From NCBI GenBank assembly GCA_963921425.1, contig OY992839.1:9589409-9653408 (forward strand): DNA of 64,000 bases. Direction: 5' to 3'. Below the pieces are notes generated by a model, which was not told the origin of the DNA, searched no databases, and worked only from the letters and a program-made list of their open reading frames with translations. Positions 1 to 10,300 of the stretch are shown here, piece after piece. The position numbers and the translations under genes were made by a program. Source of the stretch: Dryas octopetala. Taxonomy: Eukaryota; Streptophyta; Magnoliopsida; Rosales; Rosaceae. Numbering within the stretch: the stretch's first letter is position 1; every line of letters starts with the position of its first letter.

Positions 1-240
1 ATTTTCGTCTTTTTTTTCACATTTAAAAAATAATAATATTTTTAAAAACTTTTTAATAAACAAAATTTTAAAATAATTAAAAAAATTTTTGCCACGTCAA
101 CAAATAACGGTTTATTTGACAGAAAAACTTTTAAATAATAATATTTTTAAAGAAATTTTTTTAATTATTTTAAAATTTTGTTTATTAAAAAGTTTTTAAA
201 AATATTATTATTTTTTAAATGTGAAGAAAATGATGAAAAT
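1..240. repeat. AT-rich inverted repeat (fold-back)
   Basis: Bases 1-90 read as the reverse complement of about 151-240 with few mismatches, giving two ~90-bp arms around a ~60-bp centre. The centre contains TAACGGTTTATTTGACAG, which recurs just outside the right arm at about 267-284. No coding frame is convincing. It looks like a fold-back or MITE-like repeat, and the left arm may continue outside the window. Confidence 0.7.
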
Positions 241-1394
241 ACCTCTGCTATGTCAGCAGATAACGGTTTATTTGACAGAAAAACTAACGGAGGTACTATT
301 TTGACACAAAATGAAAATTGAGATACTTTTTTGTAAATTTTCAAAATTGGAATACTAAATTGAAACAACATATAAAATTGAAGTACTAAATTATAATTTC
401 CTCTAAAATTTATTATAGCTAATGAAAAGTCTTCTTGTGTACAGAGAGTTACTTTGTACACGGGATGCAATTTCGTTCAAGTCTTTCACAACTCGCGAGT
501 CTTTCCATTCAGATTCATATACTACAAGAACTATTTGCCGACAGACCCAGAATTTTTTTAAGCAAATAACAGACCCATCCATATAATATATACATGTTGT
601 ATTTAGAAATTTGTTATGGGTTTTGGTCCCACTTGATTTCTACTGCCTACCATTATTTCTACATTTTATAACGAATCCATGAAGCACGATTGGTAGGTGG
701 GTCTCTTGCTATATTTTCTACATTTCGTGGAAGCAGTGCATTTTGACTACTCTTTCCAGTGGGTGGTTAGTTGTTTTCAAAATATATAAAAAACACTTTA
801 CATTTTCAATTTTTTAAAATAATTTCTAGAAGAAATTTTTCTAAGGCACCAACAGTTTGTGCTTTGATGAGATGACCAAGCCATGTCATTTGTATTTAAT
901 TATTTTTTTATTTAAGTTATCCACATTATTGTGAGTTAAATACCACATACTTGCATATATGAAATGTTCCAAGTCAATTTTTTTTTTTTTTGTAGTTGAT
1001 GAACAGTCCAGTCAGAAGGACATAAAATTTGTCCTCTACACTCAAGTTAGGTCTCTCTCTTATATAAAAAAAAAAAAAAAAAAAGGCAATTCTCTCTCTT
1101 CAGCCCTAAAATCTCTGTAGGAGAAATTATTTTTTGTGATCCGAAGAGTTTTTCTGAAGTGCCTAATAAACCAGAAAATATAAAATTTTACTTGTGTTCT
1201 TTCTCTGATTCATTCTCCACCACCGGCATCTCCGTTGAGAAAAAGAGGGAAAAAAAAAAAAAAAAAAGGAATGTACTACCCGGGCATTACACATAATAAT
1301 AAGATGAAAGTAACATTTTTTGGTCAATCATAAAGACACATACGAAACGTAAGGTTTTTGTCTTTTTTGACCAAAAAAAAAAAAGATTTTTGTC
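241..1394. other. Non-coding; TNL-upstream-like sequence
   Basis: No gene seen. From about 600 on, the sequence is nearly identical to 12650-13430 and partly similar to 24430-24600 and 51500-51700, which lie upstream of TNL2 and TNL3. It therefore looks like the old 5' flank of a receptor copy, now joined to a relic. Poly-A/T runs occur near 1066-1084 and 1250-1267. Confidence 0.55.
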
Positions 1395-1750
1395 TTTTAT
1401 CTGAATAAAATTTCATTGAAAGTCCAAACCATAAATAAAGCCCAGCAACAACAACAATAGAGAAAGCCCATGAACCCAACCAAGGCAGGCCCAGGAAATT
1501 GTAGAAGAATAGAAAGATTAGAAATAGGAGGTTGTTTATCATCACTATCCAGCAGGCAGCAGCTGCAACTCTTGAAGTCAACAAGGAATGCAATATATAT
1601 ACTTGAAATTTTAAAGTCAACTCTTGAAGCCACACATGAGCTGTCGACTCAAAAACCAAAATCACCGTGAGATTTGGATAAAGTCAATCCTGTGTTCTCC
1701 CAGCATTTGAAATTTTGAGGGATTTGCATAACTACTTCACAGATGTCACC
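1395..1750 (-). pseudogene. TNL relic: 3' UTR and C-JID scrap
   Basis: The stretch matches the 3' end of TNL1. The UTR words around AAAGCCCAGCAACAACAAC (1438-1456) and GGCAGGCCCA are the same as at 7272-7322. The block at 1686-1740 (TGTTCTCCCAGCATTTGAAA) matches the C-JID exon of TNL1 at 7881-7930. The frame is broken and most of the gene is missing. It runs straight into an AAA-type promoter at about 1750, so a deletion joined the two. Confidence 0.7.
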
Positions 1751-2345
1751 ATGACGTGCAGTGAGTCTTCCACGCTCTAGTCAACAAGTCAATCCAACTT
1801 TTGAACCCAAAACGACACCGTCCGAGTCCTCGTGCGTCTAATTCTCAAAGAACAGATGTAATTCATATATATATGGTTTCACTTTCTGCTTAAAGATTAT
1901 TGCTTGGGTTGTTTTGCCTTTACTTATTTACACCATCATTTACAAATTTTTGTTGCTGATTGGCATGGGTTGGATTATTTACAGAGGTACTACTGATTAG
2001 AACAAAGAGCTTTTGTTAATAAATATGCATGTTAGTTGTTACTTTACCTCAACGTGCATGGCTTCGATCTTCTAGATTGTCATTTCTATAATTGGTTTGG
2101 GGAGATGGTAAGATTACGTACATACCCTGCATCAGCAATTAATTTCTTCTGCTAAATTCGAATTGAGTAATGTATTTATCCTTGGCAAGCAATGTGTTTG
2201 CTTTGGGTAGATACTAAAGTGAATTCAATCAAGACTGCCAACCCTGATTGGTGATCGAGGAAAGGTTTTGTGGTACACATCTAAAACAAATACCAGCATT
2301 TCTATCAAAATGATGAGAAACATAACAAGCTACCCTTCCATCACT
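1751..2345 (+). pseudogene. AAA-ATPase relic: promoter, exon-1 tail, intron
   Basis: The sequence begins like the 5' region of AAA1 (GAGTCTTCCACGCTC, then AAAACGACACCGTC at about 1809). It then jumps directly to the last ~40 bases of AAA exon 1 (CCTCGTGCGTCTA) and continues through an intron similar to 5066-5860. Almost all of exon 1 and all of exon 2 are absent. The join lies in similar CCGAGTCCTCG / CGTCCTCG words, which suggests deletion between short repeats. A near-identical copy is at 14281-14885. Confidence 0.7.
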
Positions 2346-2420
2346 GAAAAATACCAGTTTTTCATTTGGAGTGAACATGAACTTCCAAATCCTGCGCCTG
2401 AGACATGAGTCACATGACAT
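2346..2420 (-). pseudogene. Fragment of an unidentified exon-like module (copy 1)
   Basis: On the minus strand this reads GCGCAGGATTTGGAAGTTC preceded by a CAG acceptor-like site. It is the start of a module found more completely at 25431-25572, where it encodes about 47 codons beginning AHDLEVHDDVEF. Here it is truncated and out of frame. I do not recognise the protein. A TA dinucleotide run follows at 2420-2443. Confidence 0.4.
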
Positions 2421-2564
2421 ATATATATATATATATATATATAAAGCTTCTGTATCACAGAATTTGTCTAATTTGATGAGGAATAAATCAAAAAATTAAC
2501 TTGTACAAACTTGAGTTAAGACAATAAATAATGCTCTGAGAGACAACAAAATACACAAAGTATG

Positions 2565-3480
2565 GTCTGAGTTTATATTTTCTCAGATATCAGTTATGAA
2601 CATTTTCAATATTTTCTGGTTTCTTTCTAAATTCCCAGTTTAAGTAAGTAAACAAGGTTTCCTTTCATTTTTTCACTAGTAATCTAAAGAAAGTAATTAA
2701 ACAAGAATATTACTAGACTAAACCGACACACAGAAAGTGACAGAAGGCATGGATGGAGTCTCTGCCTCTGTATCCAGCTTCGACTTGAAGTCACGGTGTA
2801 CACTCTGCCTCTTTCCAATGAAATAAAAAATCCCATCCTCAATGACATCCACTTGCACATGATTAGTGAAGCCCAGTAAGATATCCAATCAATGAAGGCA
2901 ATTCTTTTATGCCACTGTCATTTAAAATACAAATAACCTAACAATTCCATCTTGTCCATAATTTTTGAAAAACTCTCAAGCATTTTGCAACCACTAAGAC
3001 TAAATGTTTCGAGAGATTTCAAACAAACTCTTTTGGAAACATTTTGAGGTGATCGATAGCATCCATCAAGATCCAATGTAACAAGTCTTTCAAGGAATCC
3101 AAAAGAAGGATGAACCTCCACTAAACTTGTACAGTCATTTAGCAACAAGCTCGAACTCAATGTTTGAAAAATCTTGGTCATCATCTTTTAGTTTTTCTAT
3201 CACATAGTCCTTTTTTTCACCGTTGAAGATACATGCAATGTTTAGGAAACCTTCCCTCACATCATCTTCCAATGAACTAGTAGCTATTTGATGTAGCTAT
3301 CCGACGATCAATGCTTCAACTTTATGGAAATGAGAGCTTAAAAGTTCCAGAGCTAATGGAAGGCATTGAACGTTGCATATTACTCGTCTTGCAAGTTCAA
3401 CATACTCGTCTAGAGGTTCATTAATTTCCTCCAAAGGCATGCCTGAAAGCTCAAGAGTATTCCTCCATTTGAAACCAACA
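2565..3480 (-). pseudogene. TNL pseudogene: C-JID, LRR and NB-ARC scraps
   Basis: Read on the minus strand, 3185-3480 carries ARC pieces. These include a GLPL-like CLPLALELLSSHF following EYVELARRVICNVQ, and an ARC2-like ACIFNGEKKDYV. They join at about 3184 directly to LRR codons (LNDCTSLVEVHPSFGFLERLVTL) running to about 2918. A C-JID scrap lies near 2745-2815, and a 3' flank like 7080-7200 at 2565-2700. The P-loop, TIR and most LRRs are missing and the frame is interrupted. Near-identical copies are at 15105-16030 and, shorter, 40220-40430. Confidence 0.8.
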
Positions 3481-3518
3481 CCCCAACCTGCTTACAATCA
3501 TAATGTTACCATTCGGAT

Positions 3519-3541
3519 GTTGACCTGCTTGTTGACCCAAA
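3519..3541 (+). promoter_or_regulatory. Paired W-box cores upstream of AAA1
   Basis: Two TTGACC hexamers lie 12 bases apart (GTTGACCTGCTTGTTGACCC). The pair is kept upstream of AAA2 (about 16060-16081) and, with changes, in unit 3 (about 38600-38621). TTGAC[CT] is the core bound by WRKY factors in defence promoters. Binding here is inferred, not shown. Confidence 0.4.
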
Positions 3542-3779
3542 TTTTTGCTAAATTGTTTCTTGGCTATCACGCTTTTGGTTATTTTTATGTTTTTAGGTTC
3601 TCTTGATTAAGTTCCATCCCCCCTCCTCCTACTTAAAAAAAAAAAAAAAAAAACCGCATAGACCAAAATAGAGAATAGCCCAAACTATAAGAGGCAAAGT
3701 CGTAATTTAGTCAAAAAATGGAACACCAAAAAGAGCACTAAGTATTTCCGAGCTGGACAGTGTAGTCACGCTCTAGACT

Positions 3780-3787
3780 TATAAACA
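3780..3787 (+). promoter_or_regulatory. TATA box of AAA1
   Basis: TATAAACA lies 240 bases before the AAA1 start codon. The same box is at 16497 (AAA2) and, as TATAAATA, at 40561 (AAA3), each followed by the same GAGTCTTCCAC/GCAAGTCTTCCAC leader. Confidence 0.5.
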
Positions 3788-4020
3788 GCAAGTCTTCCAC
3801 TATCAAGTCAACAAGTCAATCTACCTTTTGATCTTCAAAACGACACCGTCTGAATCCTCTAACGACCCTGCAATGCTCTTCCTCGCAGGCAGAGAAGGCA
3901 GAAAGCACAGAAACTTCCACCACCATCTTCAACCTCAGAACTTCCCCCACATTCCACAACCAAAACCCACCTCACAATTCCTCAAACCAACCCCAAAATC
4001 CCCATCAAAACCAACCCCAG

Positions 4021-6386
4021 ATGATCACCATGTTCACCAAAAACAAGGAAATGCCCTCCGCCAAAACTTTGATCTCCACCACAGCCTCCGTCGCTGCCAC
4101 CGCCATGCTCGTCCGTTCGATCGCCCGCGACTGGGTCCCCAGCGAGCTCCAACTCTACGTTTCAAAGAAGCTCAGAAGTTTACTCACCACCTTCTCTTCC
4201 CAACTCACCCTCGTCATCGACGAGTTCGAGGGTCTCAACCACAACCACCTCTTCAATGCCATCCAAGTCTACTTGAGACCCACAATCTCTCCGAAAATCC
4301 AGAGGTTCAGGGTCACAATGCCCGCCAAAGAAAACAAGATTATGGTCTCCATGGAAAGGAATGAAGAGGTGGTTGACTTTTTCAATGGGGTCCAACTAAA
4401 ATGGAAGTTGGTCTCCAAGCAAATCCCATCCAAGTACATAGCAACCCCGGACTCCGGCGGAGGGCTATACTGGGGCTCCACCGTGAAATCCGAGCTCCGG
4501 TACTTGGAGTTGAGCTTCCACAAGAAGCACAAGGACTTGGTTCTTGGGTCTTACCTTCCTTATGTATTGGAAAAGGCCAAGGAGGTCAAGGATGAAATCA
4601 AGACTTTGAAGCTTTTCACTTTGAAGTATGATCGAATGATGGGAAGAAGGAGAGGGGACATGTGGCAGTCTGTGAACCTTGATCATCCTGCAACATTTGA
4701 ATCACTAGCCATGGAGTCTGAGGTCCAGAGGAGGATGGTAATGGAGGACCTTGAGAGGTTTGTGAAGAGGAAGGAGTACTGTTGGGAAGGCTTGGAAACG
4801 TGGGTACTTGTTGTTTGGGCCTCCTGGTACTGGGAAGTCGAGTTTGATTGCTGCCATGGCTAACTACCTCAATTTTGATGTGTATGACTTGGAGTTGACT
4901 GATATTAGGCGTAATTCTGAGCTCAGAAAGCTGCTGATTTCCACGGCAAACCGATCGATTCTTGTGGTGGAGGATATTGATTGCTCCATTGAACTACAGG
5001 ATAGGCTTGCACAAGCCAGGGCTTCCAACCCTCGTCCTCGTGCATCTACTGCTCCAAGAACTGAGGTAAATCATATGTGATTTCACTTTGTGCTTAATGA
5101 TTATTGCTTGGGTTGTTTTTGCCTTATTCAAACTATCGTTTACAAGTTTTTGTTGCTAATTGCCGTGTGTTGGATTTTAAAACACCAGGGTCCAGATAGA
5201 AAAACCACCACCTCCCCTGAAACTTTGAGAGGTTGCTAGAAACAAGGGTCATGGCTATTGTGTCTTTGCTTTTGCTAACAATAACTGCAACTTGAGAACT
5301 TTGAGGAAATAGGACCCTCTTCATATGATTTGTGCGCTCATTCTGTGGTTATATTCAAGTTATCGTCTTAGGATTTAAGGTTGAGTGTAGAAGCCTAAAC
5401 GATGTAGTTTAGGATTTAAACACCAAATCAGCACACAAAACATAAGCAGGGTATCTAAACTCACCTTTGAGAGGTTTTTGATGATTAGTGATTGTCGACA
5501 AGGAGAGGATAAATGGAAAACGAGACTAAAAAGCTTGCCTGAAATTGAAATGCACATATTGGATGACTTTATTGTGTACTGATTAGAACAAATAACTATT
5601 GTAGGTTGTTACTTTAGCTCGATGTGGCATTCTAAAATTGATTTAGGTAGATGGTTACATACACTGCATCAGCAATGAATTTCTTCTGCTAAAACAAACT
5701 GAGTAATGTGTTTATCCTTGGCGAGGAATGTGTTTGCTTTGGATAGATAGTAAAATGAATTCCTCGAAGACTGTCAACTCTGATAGGTAAGCAATGTCCA
5801 TCTAAAGCAAATACCAGCTAATCCATCAAAATGATGAGAGGCAGAACAAGCTAAAACATCATTGACATGTAATTGCCTCCTATCACTGGAGCATACTATT
5901 TGAGCATTATGGTAGTCCTTAATGCATTTCATCCAAAAGATATGACTCAATTAATTCATTTACATTCCATCCTTTTTAGGTGACTCTGTCAGGATTGCTC
6001 AACTTCATAGATGGATTGTGGTCAAGCTGTGGGGATGAGCGGATCATAGTGTTCACTAGAATCACAAAGAGCGGCTGGACCCTGCCTTGTTGCTCCCGGG
6101 TCGTATGGATGTGCACATCCACATGTCCTTTTGCACCCCATCTGGGTTCAAAATGCTGGCCTCCAATTATCTTGGAATTACAGACCACACACTTTTCTTG
6201 GGCATAGAGCAGTTGATAGCCACTGTGAAGGTGACTCCTGCAGAAGTAGGAGAGCAGTTGCTGAAGAATGAGGAACCTGAAAGTGCACTGAGAGACCTCA
6301 TTGGGTTCCTTGAGAGGAAAAAGAGAGCAATTGAGGAAGCTGTGAGTAAAGCAGAAAATGGAGGACCTAAAGCAGATATAAAATAG
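4021..6386 (+). pseudogene. AAA1: BCS1/AATP1-like AAA-ATPase, frameshifted
   Basis: The family is the plant membrane-anchored AAA-ATPases related to BCS1 (AATP1/OM66/HSR4 type), linked to stress and cell death. Exon 1 is 4021-5065 and exon 2 is 5980-6386, with a GT-AG intron between. Residues 1-60 hold the N-terminal hydrophobic segment (STTASVAATAMLVRS) and the start of the AAA-associated domain. Further on come Walker A (GPPGTGKSS, about 4815), Walker B (ILVVEDIDCS, about 4960-4990) and sensor/arginine-finger region in exon 2. Compared with AAA3, eight bases are missing after 4780, which throws out the frame just before Walker A. Exon 2 also lacks one base near 6058, and the usual RPGR reads LPGR. 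A working gene would be about 486 aa. A truncated N-terminal protein of 280 aa is the longest product. Confidence 0.85.
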
Positions 6387-7328
6387 GCAAAAGATAAGAG
6401 GGACAGGTGGAAATGAGAATTGAGAAAGATCCAAGAACTGTGGCTGTAAGGAAGAGGTAGAGGTTTAAGACCAAAAGAGAAGGTATAGATTTGAGAGACT
6501 AGAAAATCGACTTAGGCTGGTGGTTATATTCTATATCTCTTTTTTTTTTTTATTCTATATCAGCAGCTTCTTTCTGTGCATGAGCTACTGGACAATAAGA
6601 TTGCTTTTCCTTTTTTATTGTAAACAAAAACTAGTATTGGCTATTCTATTATGTAAAGGGAGAAGTTTAGTGTTTGGTGGAATTTTTGAAGATACTAAAA
6701 ATTCATTTAAACAATATTGGTAAAAAAAAAAAAAAAAATCATCCACAAGAAAAAAAATAATTGGCCATGTAACCAGTCCGTTAGATCTTTGAAAGAATAA
6801 ATCGAAGTTGATTAGTTGAGACTTGAGACTTGAGACACGAGAAGTAAAGTGGGACAAATAAAGTTTACAGGTTAATTACAAGGTGAGACAAATAAAGTAT
6901 CTTGCATTTTTTGCATATTTTCATTTTCTTAAAAAAAAAAAAAAAAAAAAAGTTGGGTTAAGCAGATTTCCAACTATAAGATCGATGTATTTCCAAAATC
7001 CTCTCTCTCTCTTGTTTGGTTATAGTTTGTTGTTTGTTTTTGAGTTCTATGGAGAAAAATATGGTCTTGGTTTATAAATTCTCAGATATGCTGTTATGAA
7101 TTTTTTTCAATATTTTCTAGTTTCTTTCTAAATTCTTAAGTATAAATAAACAAGGTTTTCTTTCATTTTATAAATTCTAAAGAAATATAGATGCAAAATA
7201 AAATGAAGTTAGACAATTGACAAATGAAGGGTGCATTCAAAAATTTCATTGAAAGTCCAAAACACAAATAAAGCCCAGCAACAACAACAGAGAACGCACA
7301 TGAACCGAATCAGGGCAGGCCCATGAAA
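6387..7328. other. Convergent spacer AAA1-TNL1
   Basis: No gene seen. The 3' flanks of AAA1 and TNL1 meet here. Poly-A/T runs stand near 6541-6551, 6722-6738 and 6931-6950, and the TNL 3' UTR words (CAGCAACAACAACAG) are at about 7275. Confidence 0.6.
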
Positions 7329-10300
7329 TTATAGATCGAAGGAGGTTCTTTGCTTCTTTAGACAAGGTTGTTCATCACCATCATCATCGTTTTCATGCTC
7401 ACCATCACCATCTTCATCTTCTTTAAGACGAGGTTGTTCAAGTGGCCAAAAAAAACGACTATGTTGTTCATGGCCTCCATCATCACCTTCATTATCGTTT
7501 TCATGATCACCATCATCTCCGTCGTCTTTGTTTTCATCTTCATTACCATTCTGTGGCATACCAGCCAGGTGGACCCCGCAGCTTTTAAAGAACCACCCAC
7601 TATCGCCTGGGTAGCCAAAGGTAACTCGACAGACATAAGGCACAGATGGAGTCTCTGTTTTTCCATCCAACTCCGACTTGAAGTCAATAGGTAATGGAAT
7701 ATACTTTAGCCACACATGATCATGAGTTGTCAACTTATCCGCCATTATAAAAATAAAAGGCCAATGAAAATATTTCCTTCGATCTATGGAAAGTCCATTG
7801 ATCGAAAGATCGTACCAAAAACCAGGACGACCAACAAACTTTTCCGTCATATCAAAAACAACACATAAAGCAAATCCGGTGTTCTCCCAGTATTTGAAAT
7901 TTTGAGGGATTTCCATAACTACTTCACAGAACTTATCCTTATTAATATATATATCTTCCCACTTGACTTCATGCCATTCTCCCACTTCACCAGACTCATG
8001 GTCGACACCATTAATTAGCACACATACATCTTCACGGCACTTGAACCACTTTGGCACTTCATTTCCTGGAAATACAACGTCAAAGCAAGAGTTCTCTACC
8101 TGTGAATTTACACAGTAATTAATATTGTTATTAACTTATTAACATTCATATATATATATATATATATACAGAGAGAGAGATTGAGAAAGAGAAAGAGAAA
8201 GAGAGTGACCTGATTCAGTAATATGTTTGCCATGTTTGCCACGTCCAAGCCCAGATTATCACATAGTCTACGGCAATTAGACAAGTCCATATTTTCAATG
8301 CCCTGTGTGTCATTATGGTCCAACATGTTGGACAATGCTGGAAATGTTTCCAAAGATATGCAATCAACCACTGATATTATTGTTATATTTGGTGGAAGTT
8401 CAGGAATTGCTCGAAGCTTCTTGCAGCCATTCAAATAAAGCACTGCCAAGTTCACAAATTTGTCAATGCATAGTGGAAGACTAACACAACTGCTTTTTGA
8501 TAAATCGAGAAATCCTAATGTGGACAGGCAATCAAGATTCTCAAGGAAATCATAGTCTGATAAATTGCATCCACTGAAATTAAATACCCGAATCCCAGTA
8601 ACATTTCCAATCGATGATGGCATTTCTTTTATGCCACTTTTCCATAAGCACAAATCACATGACGATTCCATCTTGTCCACAATTTCTGGAAAACTCTCAA
8701 GCCTTTTGCATTCCGCAAGACTAAATTTTTCTAGAGATTTCAAGCAAACTCTTGTTGGAAACATTGTGAGGTTATAGCATCCCTCAAGATCCAATGTAAC
8801 AAGTCTTCCAAGGAAGCCAACAGAAGGATGAACCTCCTCTAAACTAGTACAGCCACGTAACAACAAGCTCTCTATGTTTGACATTCCGGATAAGTCCGGG
8901 ATTCTTTGTAGGAACTTAGAGCCTTCAAAATTTAGAGATTTCAGCTTTGTCCAGTACTGTGAGGAAAAAAAAAAAAAAGATCAAATGATATGCTTTTAAA
9001 ATTTATAACATAATTATAATAAAAAATCTTCAAAATAATAATGCATGAAAATAATTTAAAGTACCTTAAATCTCTCTCCCAGTTGTGTGACGAGACTATG
9101 AGGCATATTGAGCACAAGAAGTTCTTCTGGATGAAAATCGGTTGGAAAATATTTTAACTCACATCTACCCCAATCAATCAACTTCAAGCTGTTGGGTAGA
9201 TAATCGACGCATCCAGAAAGGCATCCGTTACAGTTTATAAAATATCTAAGATTTGTCATTCCTGTAAAGCTTCTAGCATTCAATCGAATCCCTTCTGGCC
9301 CAGGAAGCTTTAACTTGATGCCTTTAATTTTATCTGTTCCCTAGTATGAGAAAACATGTAGTATTAATAAAGCAAGTCCTTTATCAAAAGAGAATGTAAG
9401 TGTTTTAAAATTCTATTTAAATTTTTTATAGTGTGTTTGGATGGAGAAAAAAAACATAGAGTTTAAACAAAATTCAGTATTTAAGAAATTACATGCTCTA
9501 ATTTTTTTGTTTGGGTCCATAAATATAGAATTTTGTAAATTCTATGTGAAAAAAACTTGGGATTTGAGGGTTGTAAATTATAAGTTTAAATTTCACTTAA
9601 ATTGATATCATTTTCAAAATTCCAATTTTTACAAAAAATAAAAAAATAAAGTCATGTCCACCCATCACCTTGCCAAATAATCACAATACCACCACCACTA
9701 CCACCATGCGGCCGCTACCACCACCACCACCACCACCGTCACCACCACTGATCATGACACCGCCACCACCGCCACCACCACCACCTCTGTCATCACCACC
9801 ACTACGTACCACCATCGTCACTACAACTGACATCATCGCCACCACTACCATCACCATCGCTGCCACCTCCAACACCCCAATTTTCACCGCCAACATTTCT
9901 CCCACCTCCAGTGGGCCATGCCATCACCCTTACTACCATCGTCAACTCACCACAAGCATTATTTTTATTGTTGCCACTATCAACATCACTCTTTTATAAT
10001 TGATGCATACAACTACTATAAATTTTGTATTTAAATGTCATTATGATTACATTTATTCAAACAAATAATTTACATATTCTAGAATTTTAAATCACGTGGT
10101 TTTAAATTTCGTCATTTGTGAATTCCTTAGTAGTTTTAATAAAGCAATAATATGCATATTCTTTTCAAATAAGGCAATAATACAATCATTCTTTTCAAAT
10201 TTAATAAAAAAAATATTTTTTGTGGAACCTCAACAGTGGTACAAGAGAGAATTTATTGAAAGCAAAGAAAGAAGAACAATGAGATATTAAGACAATAGAT

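Noticed and set aside
3828-4364. 178-codon plus-strand frame over the AAA1 start (also at 16545)
   Set aside because: It is a shadow of AAA exon 1 in another frame, Pro/His-rich from codon bias, with no family features.
9670-9999. Open frame encoding polyproline/threonine in the CCA tract
   Set aside because: It lies inside TNL1 intron 2, comes only from a simple repeat, and has no homologue in TNL2 or TNL3.
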